Below the pieces are notes generated by a model that saw only the letters and a program-made list of their open reading frames with translations, was not told the DNA's origin and did no database searches. Of a DNA stretch of 64,000 nt, positions 23,996 through 35,685 are shown piece by piece. Made by a program: the position numbers and the translations under genes. Each line of letters begins with the position of its first letter. The stretch's first letter is position 1. Origin of the DNA: Hyperoodon ampullatus (Eukaryota; Chordata; Mammalia; Artiodactyla; Ziphiidae); NCBI GenBank assembly GCA_949752795.1, contig OX457071.1, positions 32,348,800-32,412,799 on the forward strand, read 5' to 3'.

Positions 23996-25236
23996 CAAAA
24001 CCAAACTGTATTAGAAGTAAAAATAACCAGATTTCATATTTCTTTCTCTCTGAATCTGGTCCCCAAATTTGATAAATCTTGCAAGCATTTATTATGCTTG
24101 AAACCCTATAATGTGCAGAGCTGAAAGAGGCATATAAAAATGCAGGTTTTGGCCATTGCACCAGAAAAGACATATGTAGAGGAGAGGAAAAATGTTACTA
24201 TGCTACTTTAAAACACAATTCTGTCCCTAAGTGAGTAATGTGATTCCTTTCTGGTGTGGATGTCTTTGATCAGAAAGTAAAGCTTCTAGGGTAAGGTTTA
24301 GAGGGAGACTCCAAAACAAAAAAGAGAGCTAGACTTCTCCACATAAGAAATGAAAATGAATTTAAGGGTGAAAGAGCACAGATTAAATGAAAAGGAAGAG
24401 AGGAGTGAAGAAAAAAGCACCCTGAGCCAGAGTAAGGATGGTTACATAGAATACAAGCAGTGAAATTTCTTGGTGACCAAGGATGTTTAGTATTCCAAGG
24501 TAAGGCATTCGCATGTGGCTCTGAAATTTAATCCTTAATTACATCTTCAACCTGCAGTAAAATTTTCTAGACTCATATGATCTACATGTATATATCCCCC
24601 TACCCCTGAAATCAGGAAATGTGTCTGTGTTTCACAATTGGGTTTGTGAATAGTGTATACAAACTGGAGGAGGTGAGACAAGGAGAGAGTTTGAGAGGAG
24701 ATATAGGAACACCAAATAAAAGTGACTGCCAAAACATAAACAGTTGGGAATTTTCAGAGAATTTGGGGAAGGTCTGAAATTTTTCGGAGGAAAAGATAAG
24801 CTCTTAGGAGAACAAGCACAAAGTTAGAGTGAAATGGTTCAACTTGCTCACTCTGTATCATCTCATCCTACTTCTGTTTACTTGCTTGTTGGCTGTACTT
24901 TGATCTTTTTTCCCCAAAATCTCTTTTATATTTTAGTAGTACTTTCTAGTTGCTAATGATATAACTATGACATCAACTATACTGGAAAGACTCGCATAGA
25001 ATTCAGGGAAGGTGCGGAAAGAAGCCTAACTAATCCAAAAATTGTTTACTTAATGATGGAAAGGTGGAAAGAAACTATTTACCAAGGAACAGGCACTGTA
25101 TAGGCTGTTGGTGTCTCTCTGTTCTTTGAAGAGCAAGGTGAACTTAGAACTCTCAGTTCTTGGACCTGTGAATATCAAAAGTTATCCTTCCCCATGATTT
25201 CTGAGAATTTTCTAAGGCTTGCATTTTTCAAACCTT
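23996..25236. other. Unassigned intergenic DNA
   Basis: Nothing recognisable; purine-rich between 24290 and 24420. Confidence 0.45.
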
Positions 25237-25312
25237 TAAAAAAATTATTTTATTGAAGTATAGTTGATTTACAATGTTGTGTTAGTTATAAATGTAGACC
25301 AAAGTGATTTAG

Positions 25313-25362
<50 letters not shown>

Positions 25363-25680
25363 TTTTTCCGATTCTTTTCCCTTATAGGTTATTACAAGAT
25401 ATTGAATATAGACCCCTGTGCTATACAGTAGGTCCTTGTTAGTTATCTATTTTGTACATAGTAATGTATATCTGTTAATCCCAAACTTCTAATTTATCCC
25501 TCCTCCCCTTTCCCCTTTGGTAACCATAAGTTTGTTTTCTATGTCTGTGTGTCTATTTATGTTTTGTATATAAGTTCATTTGTATCTTTAGATTTCACAT
25601 ATAAGCGATATCATATGATATTTGTGTTTCTCTGTCTGGCTTACTTCAGTTAGTATGATAATCTAAGACCATCCATTCAT
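25237..25680 (-). mobile_element. LINE L1 3' end, minus strand, carrying a (TA)n expansion
   Basis: Starts with the rc of the L1 tail and 'ttattgaagtatagttgatt'. It continues through 'gtgctatacagtaggtcctt', 'tttggtaaccataagtttgt' and 'ctctgtctggcttacttcag', the typical cetartiodactyl L1 3' UTR and ORF2 end. A (TA)n tract interrupts it at 25314-25361. Confidence 0.85.
25314..25361. repeat. (TA)n microsatellite, about 48 bp
   Basis: Pure alternating TA inside the L1 3' end, likely grown from the short TATATA already present in this L1 region. Confidence 0.95.
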
Positions 25681-25746
25681 TTTACCTCCCAAGCCTTTTT
25701 GCTACATGCTCCCCTATCCTTGAAAATCGAATCCTTTTATCAGCAT

Positions 25747-25797
25747 GCACACACACACATACACACACACACGCACACCCCTCTACACACACATCCA
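25747..25797. repeat. Imperfect (CA)n microsatellite
   Basis: CA units broken by T and G substitutions. Confidence 0.9.
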
Positions 25798-27214
25798 CTC
25801 AACATTTTGTGAGTGTGGTTGACCTTACTAAACCTTGGGACTTCATGAGACCTGTCATGATGCACAAACCTTCTTCCTTTTCCTTACTTCCAGTTTCTTC
25901 CTTAGTTCAAGTTTCTTTCTAACACCTCCATCTTTTTTTCCCCTCTCAGCCTCAAAAGTAGAAAAAAAATTCCTCTCCAAATCGCATATAACTTGAACAT
26001 ACCTTGGGAATATTACCCTCCATGTCCTGCTTGATCCAAGTATTTCTTTCACCTGGATAGGAGCTCTCCTTAAAAGGAATTCAGATGATAACATTTTCTC
26101 CAAATTTTCAAGAATGTAAGTATTTGCTATCACATCTACATTACAAATACCTGCAGACCATACTTATCTAAAATTACAATTACTAGTGCTCTTCTGATGA
26201 TTTAACAAATATTCAGAATGGGCAGCTTAGAGGGTTAGAATTTAGTTGTCTGGTTTTTATAAATAACACTCTTTTTTGTTGGCACCCTGGATAATGTTTA
26301 ACTATATTCATTGACTCAGGATTTATCTAATTGGTTTATAGAGAAGATAATTTAATTAAATGCTTAATTTATTTGCAAAAATGGTGACTTAATACATCTG
26401 TGTTTTCAGGGGTTAATTGGCTATGAGAAATACTGTTTTAGAAATCTCTAAATCCAAACACAGTCAAGGAATGGAAACAAGCAGTTTCTCTTTTCTTTTT
26501 TTACTTTTCCATTTCATCTGCTATTTGACTTTGGTACCAAATTGCTCTTCAAATAACCTTAAGCCTATTTCAAAATTCTCACTAATTTCAAGTGATAACT
26601 AAAATCATTGGTTATAGATCTAGTGTCAAATAAGTCTTTATGTCTTCCTGTGGGCGGCTATCTTCTTGACTGATGTAAGTGAAAAAAGAACTGCATTTCT
26701 TTTTTCTAGTTGAAAATGGACAATTTAGCCACCACATGTCTGCCGATGTACCTCCGTATGAGATGTAATTATATGTGAAATAATAACCTTGCTGCCAAAT
26801 AGTTTTCAGTGCTTTGCTTTATGTGAGAAACAATACATTTTTAGTTACAAAAGGCAATAAGATAATGACATTCAAGTCAATCTCTTGCTGCTTTTACTTT
26901 CTTACTACTTTTTAAGTCTCTTGCTCATCCCTCCCTAGTATTCAATATGTTAGATGACAATCTCTTATTATAATTAAGATAACATAGCCTTTGGTTAATT
27001 TTCAGCTTAATTTTTTTCTCCTAAAATGTATGTATTAAAAAGTCTATTCTCAATTTATGACAACACGTTTTAGAAAACACTTCTCTCATATGAATCATCA
27101 GCTATTGTGCAGTGTTAGGAGTTTATAATATACTATTTTCACTAATCTATTTTAGTGAATTAAAAGCCTGTTCAAATAAAAAAAGAGTCAGGCAAAAGAA
27201 AAGTCAATAATAAT
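25798..27214. other. Unassigned intergenic DNA
   Basis: 25855-26133 contains a 92-codon minus-strand ORF rich in K/R/E from a pyrimidine-rich strand; composition alone explains it. No repeat recognised. Confidence 0.45.
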
Positions 27215-27345
27215 AGCCAATATTTATTTAGCACTAACCGTGGATCAGTCATGCTCGGAACTTTAAATGCAATACCTTACTTGTTCCTTTCAGAACACCT
27301 ATAAAGTAGGTACCATTCTTTAATTTACAATTTATGTGTGCTAAG
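27215..27345 (+). mobile_element. MIR remnant
   Basis: 'ccaatatttatttagcacta' followed by 'ctataaagtaggtaccattc' matches the plus-strand MIR start and core. Confidence 0.7.
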
Positions 27346-27634
27346 TTGAATTTTTTTATACATGATGTTTTTCCTTATTTCCCAAGAAATCAGCCAACCT
27401 CTGTATCTGTAGCTTTGTTGTTATAGGATTGGAAGCAAAGTGTCAGACACGCAGAAGACCTTCCTCTCTTGTCTTTTCATTTCAATATCCTAGGCTCCCT
27501 GAGGTAGAGGGATTGTAGGAAAGGGTGTGATAACATTTTAAGAATGAACCAAGTAGGGGAGAAAGGAGGACACAGAAGGAACAAAAATTTAAGGACTTGG
27601 AAAATGAACATATGAGCAGAGATCAGGTATATTA
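27346..27634. other. Unassigned intergenic DNA
   Basis: No feature recognised. Confidence 0.45.
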
Positions 27635-28112
27635 GTCACTAATTGTGGTTATAACTAACCTCAATGCTTATCATAGTATCTGTTGATCAAGGATTCAGGA
27701 GCATCCCAGCTGGGTAGCTCTGGCTCAGGATTTCTCATGAGGTTGCGGCCAAGATGTTGTCCAGAGCCACAGTCATCTGAAGACTTGACTAGAGCTGGAG
27801 GTTCTATCTCTAAGATGGTTCATTCCTATGGCTAATAAATTGCTGCTGGCAAAAGACTTTTGTTCCTTCCGTTCCTTCTGTTCCAGGGTGGCTTATGGAT
27901 TTTCAGGACATAGTGGTTGGCTTCCCACAAAGTGAATGATTCAAGACACAATTAGCAATATCTTTGGGGGCTTGCCTTAGGAGTCTCACAATATAACTTT
28001 TGTAATATTCTGTTGGTCACATAGACCATTTCAGATACAATGTGGGAGGGGACTACACAAAGGTCTGAATACCAGAAGATGAGGATCATTGGAGACCCTC
28101 TTGGAGTCTGGC
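27635..28112 (-). mobile_element. Ancient LTR-type dispersed repeat (ERVL-MaLR-like, tentative)
   Basis: Phrases 'gggtagctctggctcaggat', 'gaagacttgactagagctgg', 'caatgtgggaggggactaca' and 'ggagtctggctaccacac' belong to a very common old mammalian interspersed repeat that I associate with MaLR-type LTRs. The family name and strand are uncertain; the presence of a dispersed repeat is more secure. Confidence 0.45.
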
Positions 28113-28254
28113 TACCACACAAGTATACACTGAAGGCCAAAAGGCTCTTTCTGCTTATATCTATTAAGCTTCCAGGACCCTTATATGACGGTTAGGAGGA
28201 GGGAAGTTACTTCCTAAATGAATGAGACTAGCTTTTCTATTCATCTGGCAACTT

Positions 28255-29508
28255 TTGGGGATGTTCACAGTCCTTCAACAAATTTTTGTATCGTACATTG
28301 TTCTAAGCAATGGAGGATGATCATTGACAAATTAGACAGCAACGTCTTCGCCCTCAAAAATGTTGTAAAGAGATAAATGAAAAAAGTATGATAATTTCAG
28401 ATGGAAATAAATTCTGAATGGAAAATAAAAGACATTAATATGATATAAACTGGTAGAGGATTCTTTAGTAGGGGTTAATAAGAAACTATTCTGAGGAGAG
28501 GACATTGAAGTTGACATCTAAATAGTGAAAAGAAGACAGCTATACAAAAATCTGAGTAAGAGGAATAGAACAGGCATATAGAAGAGTAAGGGCAAGGTTC
28601 TGAGAAGGGGACGAAGTCAGAGGTTTAAAGGGACAGAAAAAAAGAGTGTAGAACTAGAAGGTAAGTTAGGGGCCAGATCGTGTAGGGTCTTAGGTTATGG
28701 TGAGAGATTCTGATTTTATTCTAAATTTATTGAACCTTTATTGGATGGTGTTAAAATAGGAAAGAGACATGATCTGACTTACACTTTAGCAAGTTAACAT
28801 TGGCTTCTCTGTGTAAAACTGAGAAGTGAAAAGTGGAAGACTTTTACAAGGCTGTTTCAGGCATTTGGCAGATATATTTTGAATTGGAGTTGAGGCAGTG
28901 AGGTTGGTTATAAGTAGTCAGATTTAGGATATAGTTTGGAAGTCGAACCAAAAGGACTTGCTGGTCAATTAGAAGTATTTTAAGGAAGGAGAGGAATCAA
29001 GGATGATTACAAATGGCCTGAGCTACTGGGCAGATGGTGGCACCATATATGGAGATGCAAATAAATGGGGAAAAGCTGTATAGACGCTGGGGGCGACCAT
29101 TCAGTTTAGGTCACTAAACTAACATATTCAGTTTAAGTCACATTAATTTAAGATGCTCATCATGTATCAAAGTGGAAATGGTGTATAGGCAGTAGGATAT
29201 ATCAATCTTTGAGAAGCCAGCATTAAAGACACAGATTTGAGAATCATCAGCATAGAAGATATAGAGTCATCAGTGTATAGATTATGTATAAATCCATGAG
29301 AGTGAATTAAGTCATCTAGTCAGAGGGAGTGTGGATAAAGAAATGAGAACATAGTCAGGGGTATTAGGGAGGTGAAGAAGAACCAGCACGGAGCTGAAAA
29401 GGAGCAGGCAATACGGTAAGAGTAACAAAAATACAAGTCTGTTATCTTTAACACAAAGTGAAAAAAGTACTTTAAAGAGGAGGTAGTGATCCAGCATGGT
29501 AAATTTTA
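28255..29508 (-). mobile_element. Long LINE L2, minus strand (left part)
   Basis: In order along the plus strand: the L2 3' end ('acattgttctaagcaatgga'), 'ggggccagatcgtgtagggt' near 28670, 'gacatgatctgacttacact', 'atcaaggatgattacaaatg', 'gagaatcatcagcatagaag' near 29239, and 'gaagaaccagcacggagctg'. These are the reverse complement of the L2 RT and 3' region. About 1.25 kb remains before an interruption, with more L2 from 30010. Confidence 0.75.
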
Positions 29509-29555
29509 CATATATATATATCTATCATCTATCAATCATCTATCTATTTATCTAT

Positions 29556-29589
<34 letters not shown>

Positions 29590-29616
29590 CTCTATCTATC
29601 TCTCTATCTTGTCTCA
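29509..29616. repeat. Compound microsatellite (TA)n-(ATCT)n-(CA)16-(ATCT)n
   Basis: TA repeats at 29509-29521, ATCT-like units to 29556, sixteen CA units at 29557-29588, then more ATCT units. It lies on the left border of the LTR-like block. ORFs 29486-29701 and 29496-29690 are products of the repeat. Confidence 0.95.
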
Positions 29617-30010
29617 CACCATTATGGAGGCTGAGATGTCCTACAATCTGCCATCTGCAAGCTGGAGACACAGGGAGCCTTGTGGTGTAGTTTTAGTCTG
29701 AGTCTGAAGGCTTGAGAACAAGGAGCATCAATGGTATAAATTCTAGTCCAAGGGTAGGAGAAGAGTCATATCCCAGCTCAAACTGTCAGGCAGAGAGACT
29801 TCTCCCTTCCTTGGCCTCCTCCTTTTTGTTCAATTTAGGCACTAAATGGATTGGTGTCTACCCACACAGGGGTGCAATGTGCCTTACCCAGTCCAGAGAT
29901 TCAAATGTAATCTCTTCCAGAAATACCCTCCCAGACATATCTAAACATAATGTTTAACCAGATATCTGGGCATTCCAGTGTCCAGTCAGGTAGACACATA
30001 GAATTAACCA
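29617..30010 (+). mobile_element. LTR-type dispersed repeat nested in L2 (tentative MaLR-like)
   Basis: 'tctgccatctgcaagctgga', 'gtctgagtctgaaggcttga', 'cagtccagagattcaaatgt' and 'atagaattaaccatcac' at its right end are phrases of a common old mammalian retroelement. L2 sequence stands on both sides, so this is a nested insertion. The family name is uncertain. Confidence 0.45.
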
Positions 30011-30415
30011 TCACGGTCAGATCAGTTGGATTTTGAGAAGTAACAATTGGATTTTGCCACATGGAGATCAAGTGTGAACTTTAGAGCTGTTTAGAACATG
30101 AGGAACCAGTAAAGAATTATTGGCCATTGAGGCAGGAGGAAAACCAGATTGAATTACAGAAAAGACAACGTTCAAAGTGTTTCAAAGAGGAGAGTATGTC
30201 AAATGTTGAGTCAAGCAAAGGCAGGGTATTGACTATAAACTTATTCAAGATATAGACTGTTGATATCCTTCCATGGGATGGTTTTAATATGGTAGTGGGA
30301 ATGAAAGTAGAGAGAACTGAGGAGACATGATAAGTGAGGAATGAAGTGAATGAATATGGACAACACATTGGAGAGTTTGGGGATCATTCAAAATTTATTC
30401 CAGTTCCAAAACTCT
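30011..30415 (-). mobile_element. LINE L2, minus strand (right part)
   Basis: 'attggattttgccacatgga' and 'tttcaaagaggagagtatgt' match minus-strand L2 RT-region phrases. The second phrase repeats a segment already seen at about 29470, so there may be two L2 copies or an internal duplication. Confidence 0.6.
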
Positions 30416-30627
30416 TGGAAAGAAGAGTACATATAATAGAAAAATCAGTAACTCTGACTTGCTGTAATGACTACATCAAATGAATCCACTGGAATATTTG
30501 TGAGAAGTACAGATTATAACAATATTGCTTTGATAACTTGGAAAGATACAAAAAGACAGTTGGATTTGTTCTTGCTTGGCCTGGAATCGATATGCTGCCC
30601 AACCTAATCCCAGTCCATAGGAACGAT
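30416..30627. other. Unassigned intergenic DNA
   Basis: No feature recognised. Confidence 0.45.
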
Positions 30628-30885
30628 TTGTTTTTAAATAAATTTATTTATTTATTTGTTAGCTTTTTAATTTTTGGTTGTGTTGGGTCATCGTTCCTGT
30701 GCGTGGGCTTTCTCTACTGGTGGCGAGCGGAGGCTACTCTTCATTGTGGTGCGTGGGCTTCTCATTGTGGTGGCTTCTCTTGTAGTGGAGCACGGGCTCT
30801 AGGCCCGCAGGCTTCAGTAGTTGTGCACTCAGTAGTTGTGGCTCTTGAGCACAGGCCCAGTAGTTGTGGTGCATGGGCTTTTTTT
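30628..30885 (-). mobile_element. 5'-truncated CHR SINE
   Basis: Minus-strand tail (TTTA)n at 30637-30657, then the long-form body with 'ggcttctcattgtggtggct' and repeats of cagtagttgtgg. It stops at 'gtgcatgggcttttttt', so the whole tRNA-like head, with both Pol III boxes, is missing. No clear target duplication. Confidence 0.88.
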
Positions 30886-31849
30886 AAGAAAATAACTGTA
30901 CTTTAATAGTTATTGTCTTAAAAAAAATTCTTGGTTTAGGGTGGAGTTCCATAGAACTAATAAACGTGAAACAATTAATGATTTTGATGATGTTTACACT
31001 GATCCGGAAGTTCTTGGAGCATAGTGTACCTCAAGATAGGTGATCCTGATATGTGTTGTGGAGGGGAGTGGGTGGACAGTAGTCTTAGGGCAATCGGGGC
31101 AAGTAAGTTTGAGATAGGATGTGGGAAATTCTGTAATTCATAAATTTATTGAAATATACTTAACTCAGAATATTCTAAATTATTTTTCTAAATTACTTGA
31201 CCAAAACATATTTTTTAAAAAATTGATTAATATCTATGGGACACTAGGTTTTGATGGGATAGTAGTGTTTTTAGGAAAGCAAGTGGGGAATATTTTCCTA
31301 AAGATTTAAGAATTTATATTTTCATAGCAAGAACTTACTTAATATTTTTGATATATAAAAAGAGCACCAAAGAGGTTTTCTTTCTCTTTTTAAATACAAG
31401 GAATTGTTTGACTGATTGCTGATTTTGAATGTCTGAATGGTAATTCTACTTATAATGGATTTAAAACATTTTTAAAATGAGTGTTTTTAATTTTCTCTTG
31501 GGTAGTATAGTCTAATTGGTAAAATTCTGGATGGTGTTTCTGTCCTCTTTATTTTCCACTTCTAATATAGAATCAATTAAGAATAAGCAGTTGGAAATAA
31601 TTCTTAACATAATTCTGTGATCCCTTTTATAATATAGTTAATGTAATTCATCCAAGGAAATGGATATCAATTTCAATAAGTTTCCAAAATGGAGGGTGCT
31701 GTATAAGGCCTTTCATCCTGCCCTTTCAAAACTGACAATTAAGTACATAAGAAATAACTGATGATTTGATTAGAACCCTACAAATACCTGGCCAAGTTAA
31801 CTGCTTTTACTATAGTCATAACTTCTTTTTGTTTTAATTAATTGTTTTG
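30886..31849. other. Unassigned AT-rich DNA
   Basis: No gene or repeat recognised. ORF 31121-31309 has no known motif. Confidence 0.45.
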
Positions 31850-32860
31850 ATTAATCTCCAAAATTTATAAGCAGCTCATGCAGCTCAATAGCAAAAAAAC
31901 AAACAACCCAATCCAAAAATGGGCAGAAGACCTAAATAGACATTTCTCCACAGAAGATATACAGACTGCCAACAAACACATGAAAGGATGCTCAACATCT
32001 TTACTCATTAGAGAAATGCAAATCAAAACTACAATGAGATATCATCTCACACCAGTCAGAATGGCCATCATCAAAAAATCTAGAAACAATAAACGCTGGA
32101 GAGGGTGTGGAAAAAAGGGAACACTCTTGCACTGCTGGTGGGAATGTGAATTGGTACAGCCACTATGGAGAACGGTATGGAGGTTCCTTAAAAAACTACA
32201 AATAGAACTACCATATGACCCAGCAATCCCACTACTGGGCATATACCCTGAGAAAACCATAATTCAAAAAGAGACATGTACCAAAATGTTCATAGCAACC
32301 CTATTTACAATAGCCCAGAGATGGACACAACCTAAGTGTCCATCATCGGATGAATGGGTAAAGAAGATGTGGCACATATATACAATGGAATATTACTCAG
32401 CCATAAAAAGAAATGAAATTGAGCCATTTGTAATGAGGTGGATGGACCTAGAGTCTGTCATACAGAGTGAAGTAAGTCAGAAAGAGAAAGACAAATACTG
32501 TATGCTGACACATATATATGGAATTTAAGAAAAAAAAATGTCATGAAGAACATAGGGGTAAGACAGGAATAAAGACACAGACCTACTAGAGAATGGACTT
32601 GAGGATATGGGGAGGGGGAAGGGTAAGTTGTGACAAAGTGAAAGAGCGGCATGGACATATATACACTACCAAACGTAAGGTAGACAGCTAGTGGGAAGCA
32701 GCCGCATAGCACAGGGAGATCAGCTCGGTGCTTTGTGACCGCCTGGAGGGGTGGGATAGGGAGGGTGGGAGGGAGACACAAAAGGGAGGGGATATGGGAA
32801 CATATGTATATGTATAACTGATTAAATTAAAAAAAATAAAAATAAAAAAAATAAAAATAT
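31850..32860 (+). mobile_element. 5'-truncated LINE L1: ORF2 C-terminal end, 3' UTR and A tail
   Basis: The insertion begins in the last part of ORF2, near 'atctccaaaatttataagca'. A 216-codon open frame at 31878-32528 encodes the C-terminal segment with typical L1 phrases ([68 protein letters not shown]). The cysteine-rich region is visible around [15 protein letters not shown]. The frame ends at the natural ORF2 stop. The 3' UTR with 'gggaagcagccgcatagcac' and a G-rich stretch at 32745-32790 follows, then an A-rich tail from about 32827. Reverse-transcriptase and endonuclease domains are absent, so it cannot move itself. No clear target duplication found. Confidence 0.95.
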
Positions 32861-33040
32861 GAGAAATGAATTTTGTTCATTCCTTTTTAGGCAATTGTAA
32901 CAATTAATTAGTAATATCCAATATATTCACATAATTACATATATTAATTTTATATATAATATAAATAATTGCATGCCTATATATAATTTTATCTACCGTT
33001 TCAGTTTAATAGAATGGTAGGCAATGCTAGGAGATGGGAG

Positions 33041-33312
33041 TGATGTCCACAGATATAGAGAACAAACTAGTGGTTACCAGTGGGGAGAGGGAAGGGGGTA
33101 GCGACAATATAGGGGAAGGGGATTAAGAGGTACAAACTATTAGGTGTAAAACAAGCTACAAGGATATATTGTACAACATGGGGAACATATCCAATATTTT
33201 ATAATAACTATAAATGAAGTATAACCTTTAAAATTTGTGTCACTATATTGCACACCTGTAATTTATATAATATTGTACAACTATACTTCAATAAAAAAAT
33301 AAAAAGAAAAAA
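33041..33312 (+). mobile_element. LINE L1 3' end (older subfamily)
   Basis: 'agaacaaactagtggttacc' through 'ttgtacaacatggggaacat' and 'caactatacttcaataaaaa' is the L1 3' UTR on the plus strand. It ends in an A-rich tail with AATAAA. Confidence 0.85.
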
Positions 33313-33364
33313 GATATGGGGGTAACATAGGTACATAGTAAACATAGAGTAAAGACTGAGTGAA

Positions 33365-33500
33365 AATGACAATATTCATTTATTCAGCAAATATTAATTA
33401 TCTACCCTGTAAGCTCTTGGAGTTTCAATTCTACATGGAGGAGAGAGTAATAAAGAAAATACATGAGTAAATTGTATGTTGGAAGAGAAAAAATATTTTT
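33365..33500 (-). mobile_element. L2 3'-end remnant
   Basis: 'tcatttattcagcaaatatt' and 'ctgtaagctcttggagtttc' resemble minus-strand L2 3' end. Confidence 0.5.
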
Positions 33501-33594
33501 GAAAAAATAAAGCAATAAAAAGATAGAAAGTGTTGGGTAGGGGGTGGTCATGTCTTACATGTGTTCATTAATGAAACTTCAGCAGTATTAAATT

Positions 33595-34007
33595 ATGAAG
33601 GAGTATGTTTCTTTTTTAAATTTTTTTAAATTTTATTTATGTATTTTTGGCTGTGTTGGGTCTTCGTTGCTGCGTGCAGGCTTCCTCTAGTTGTGGCGAG
33701 CAGGGGCTACTTTTCATTGTGGTGCATGGGCTTCTCACTGTGGTGGCTTCTCTTGTTGCAGAGCATGGGCTCTAGGAGTGCAGGCTTCAGTAGTTGTGGC
33801 ACGTAGGCTCAGTAGTTGTGGCTCACGGGCTCAGTATTTGTGGCTCATAGGCTCTAGAGCACAGGCTCAGTAGTTGTGGCACATGGGCTTAGTTGCTCCA
33901 TGGCATGTGGGATCTTCCCTGGCCAGGGCTCGAACCTGTGTGCCCTGCATTAGCAGGTGGATTCTTAACCACTGCGCCACCAGGGAAGCCCTGAAAGAGT
34001 GTTTCTT
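33595..34007 (-). mobile_element. Long-form CHR SINE, full length
   Basis: Body about 33614-33990. A-rich/T-rich tail on the left, complete tRNA-like head on the right (gcgccaccagggaagcc), B box GGTTCGAGCCC-like on the minus strand. Imperfect flanking copies atgaaggagtatgtttctt (33595-33613) and ctgaaagagtgtttctt (33991-34007) suggest a decayed target duplication. Related to the long forms at 7184 and 30628. Confidence 0.92.
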
Positions 34008-34859
34008 AACATAATGTTGACTGGCATATTATGTGTATATGTATGCATATGTGTGTCTATACATTATATATTACATGTATTAATAATATATTTTATATGG
34101 GGGACAACCACCTTTGTGAGAGTCTTAATTACATCTCTTAAGGTCACCTGGTAAGCTTATTTCATGTTATTTATTTTATATAATTTGATATTTTTATCTC
34201 CTGTTTATTTCTATAGTAATAGTATACATGACAGTGTGTGAATTCCACTTGCCTTTATCTTCTTTATTCTTCTGAACCTATACACTAGTTTTAATACCTC
34301 ACATATTTTTATTACTGCTTTAATCTCATTATCCTTATTACAAAATATAAATGCTTTGACATTATTTTAATGCAAAAAGCATTTTAAATAATCCTTTTTT
34401 AAATATTTGCAAGTTGCATTGTGAAATCAGTGTGAAAAATTTAATGTTGTGATACATTAAAGTAACACTAGAACATTATTCCTTGCTGCTGCTCCATGTG
34501 AAACAATTTAAACTTACATAAATGTGAAAACACTCTCTTCAAAGTGTGTTTCTATTTGGTAGTATAAATTGTAGTTTCTGAAAGAATACACTGCATAATA
34601 ATTTTCAAGAAATAAATGCTATCACCTGATAGTCTTTTTTCAATGAAAATTTAATATGCTTAAATATAAATGAAAGAATGAAAATATGTAGAAAACAAAT
34701 TTGAATAAAATGTGAACATACAAGATACAAAGAAGTATCTTTAGTACTTTTCACTTACCTTTTATTTTAGGTAAACTTGTATTATTATTTTTTTCTTCCT
34801 TTTCAAAGGTAACAATGTCCAACCTTGGTAAGCACTATATCTCAGAGGAAATATAAAGC
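34008..34859. other. Unassigned AT-rich DNA
   Basis: TA/TG-rich at 34020-34100; nothing else recognised. Confidence 0.45.
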
Positions 34860-35685
34860 CTTGTCATTCATTTTTATATGTATTCATTTAACTTGATATG
34901 GTATACTATTGAAATATCATAACCTGTGGCTTCTACTATTTGCTGGGGGTGCAAAATCTAAAGATACTTGTAACCTAGTGGTATAGACAAACAAATGATT
35001 AAATTATCACCACTAGGTGGAAAGCACCAAAACAGAGGTATCTAAAACTGTTATGTGAGCCCAGAGGAGGAGATGCTTATTAAAGCCATAGGGGAAGGGT
35101 TCAAAGGATATTATGAAAATTCAAGGAAATAATGGGGTGTAAGAAGAGCATTCCAGGTACAGCGAAGAATATGGTCCAAAAAGTAGAGGCAGGCAATCCA
35201 GGGGCTAGGATGTATATCATCCTAAGTTGTGTGGACAGTATTCTGTCAAAAGAAGGATGATAAAGAATATTACAAGCAAGTATCATGGCTAGATTGGACG
35301 TTAGAAATATCACTGTGGCAACAACCTGGAGAATAGTTTAGAAAGTAAATGAACATATGGGGTTCACCTATTTATTAGGTGATTTTAATAGCCCAGGAGA
35401 GAAATCTTAAGCAACTTGAATTAAGTCAGGAGTGGCACACTAGTGGAAAGTAGAGCATGGGTAAGCTTAAGAGATGTAAGTGGTAAAAATTGGTGTGATA
35501 ATATGATGAAAAGAAAAGGCAATATAACTGCTTCTAAAAGGCTTGGGCGACTCAATGGGTTGAGGTACCCCTGTTGAAGATACAGAATACAGGAGGAGGA
35601 ACAGGTTTGTGGGGAAAAGAGATGAGTGCAATTTTTGAAGATTCTATGAGACATTCAGGTAAAGATGTTCAGAACCTAGAGACAT
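34860..35685 (-). mobile_element. LINE L2 fragment, minus strand
   Basis: 'agagcattccaggtacagcg' near 35146, 'gaggcaggcaatccaggg', 'aggaggaacaggtttgtggg' near 35591 and 'gacattcaggtaaagatgtt' are minus-strand L2 phrases in the right order over about 800 bp. Confidence 0.7.

Noticed and set aside
25855..26133. Basic 92-codon minus-strand ORF
   Set aside because: Composition bias of a pyrimidine-rich strand explains the K/R/E content; no domain.
29557..29588. CRISPR-like regular repeat
   Set aside because: Simple CA microsatellite in a mammalian genome; no spaced repeats anywhere in the window.
31878..32528. 216-codon ORF as a host gene
   Set aside because: It is the C-terminal end of L1 ORF2 with 3' UTR and tail; no host exon context.
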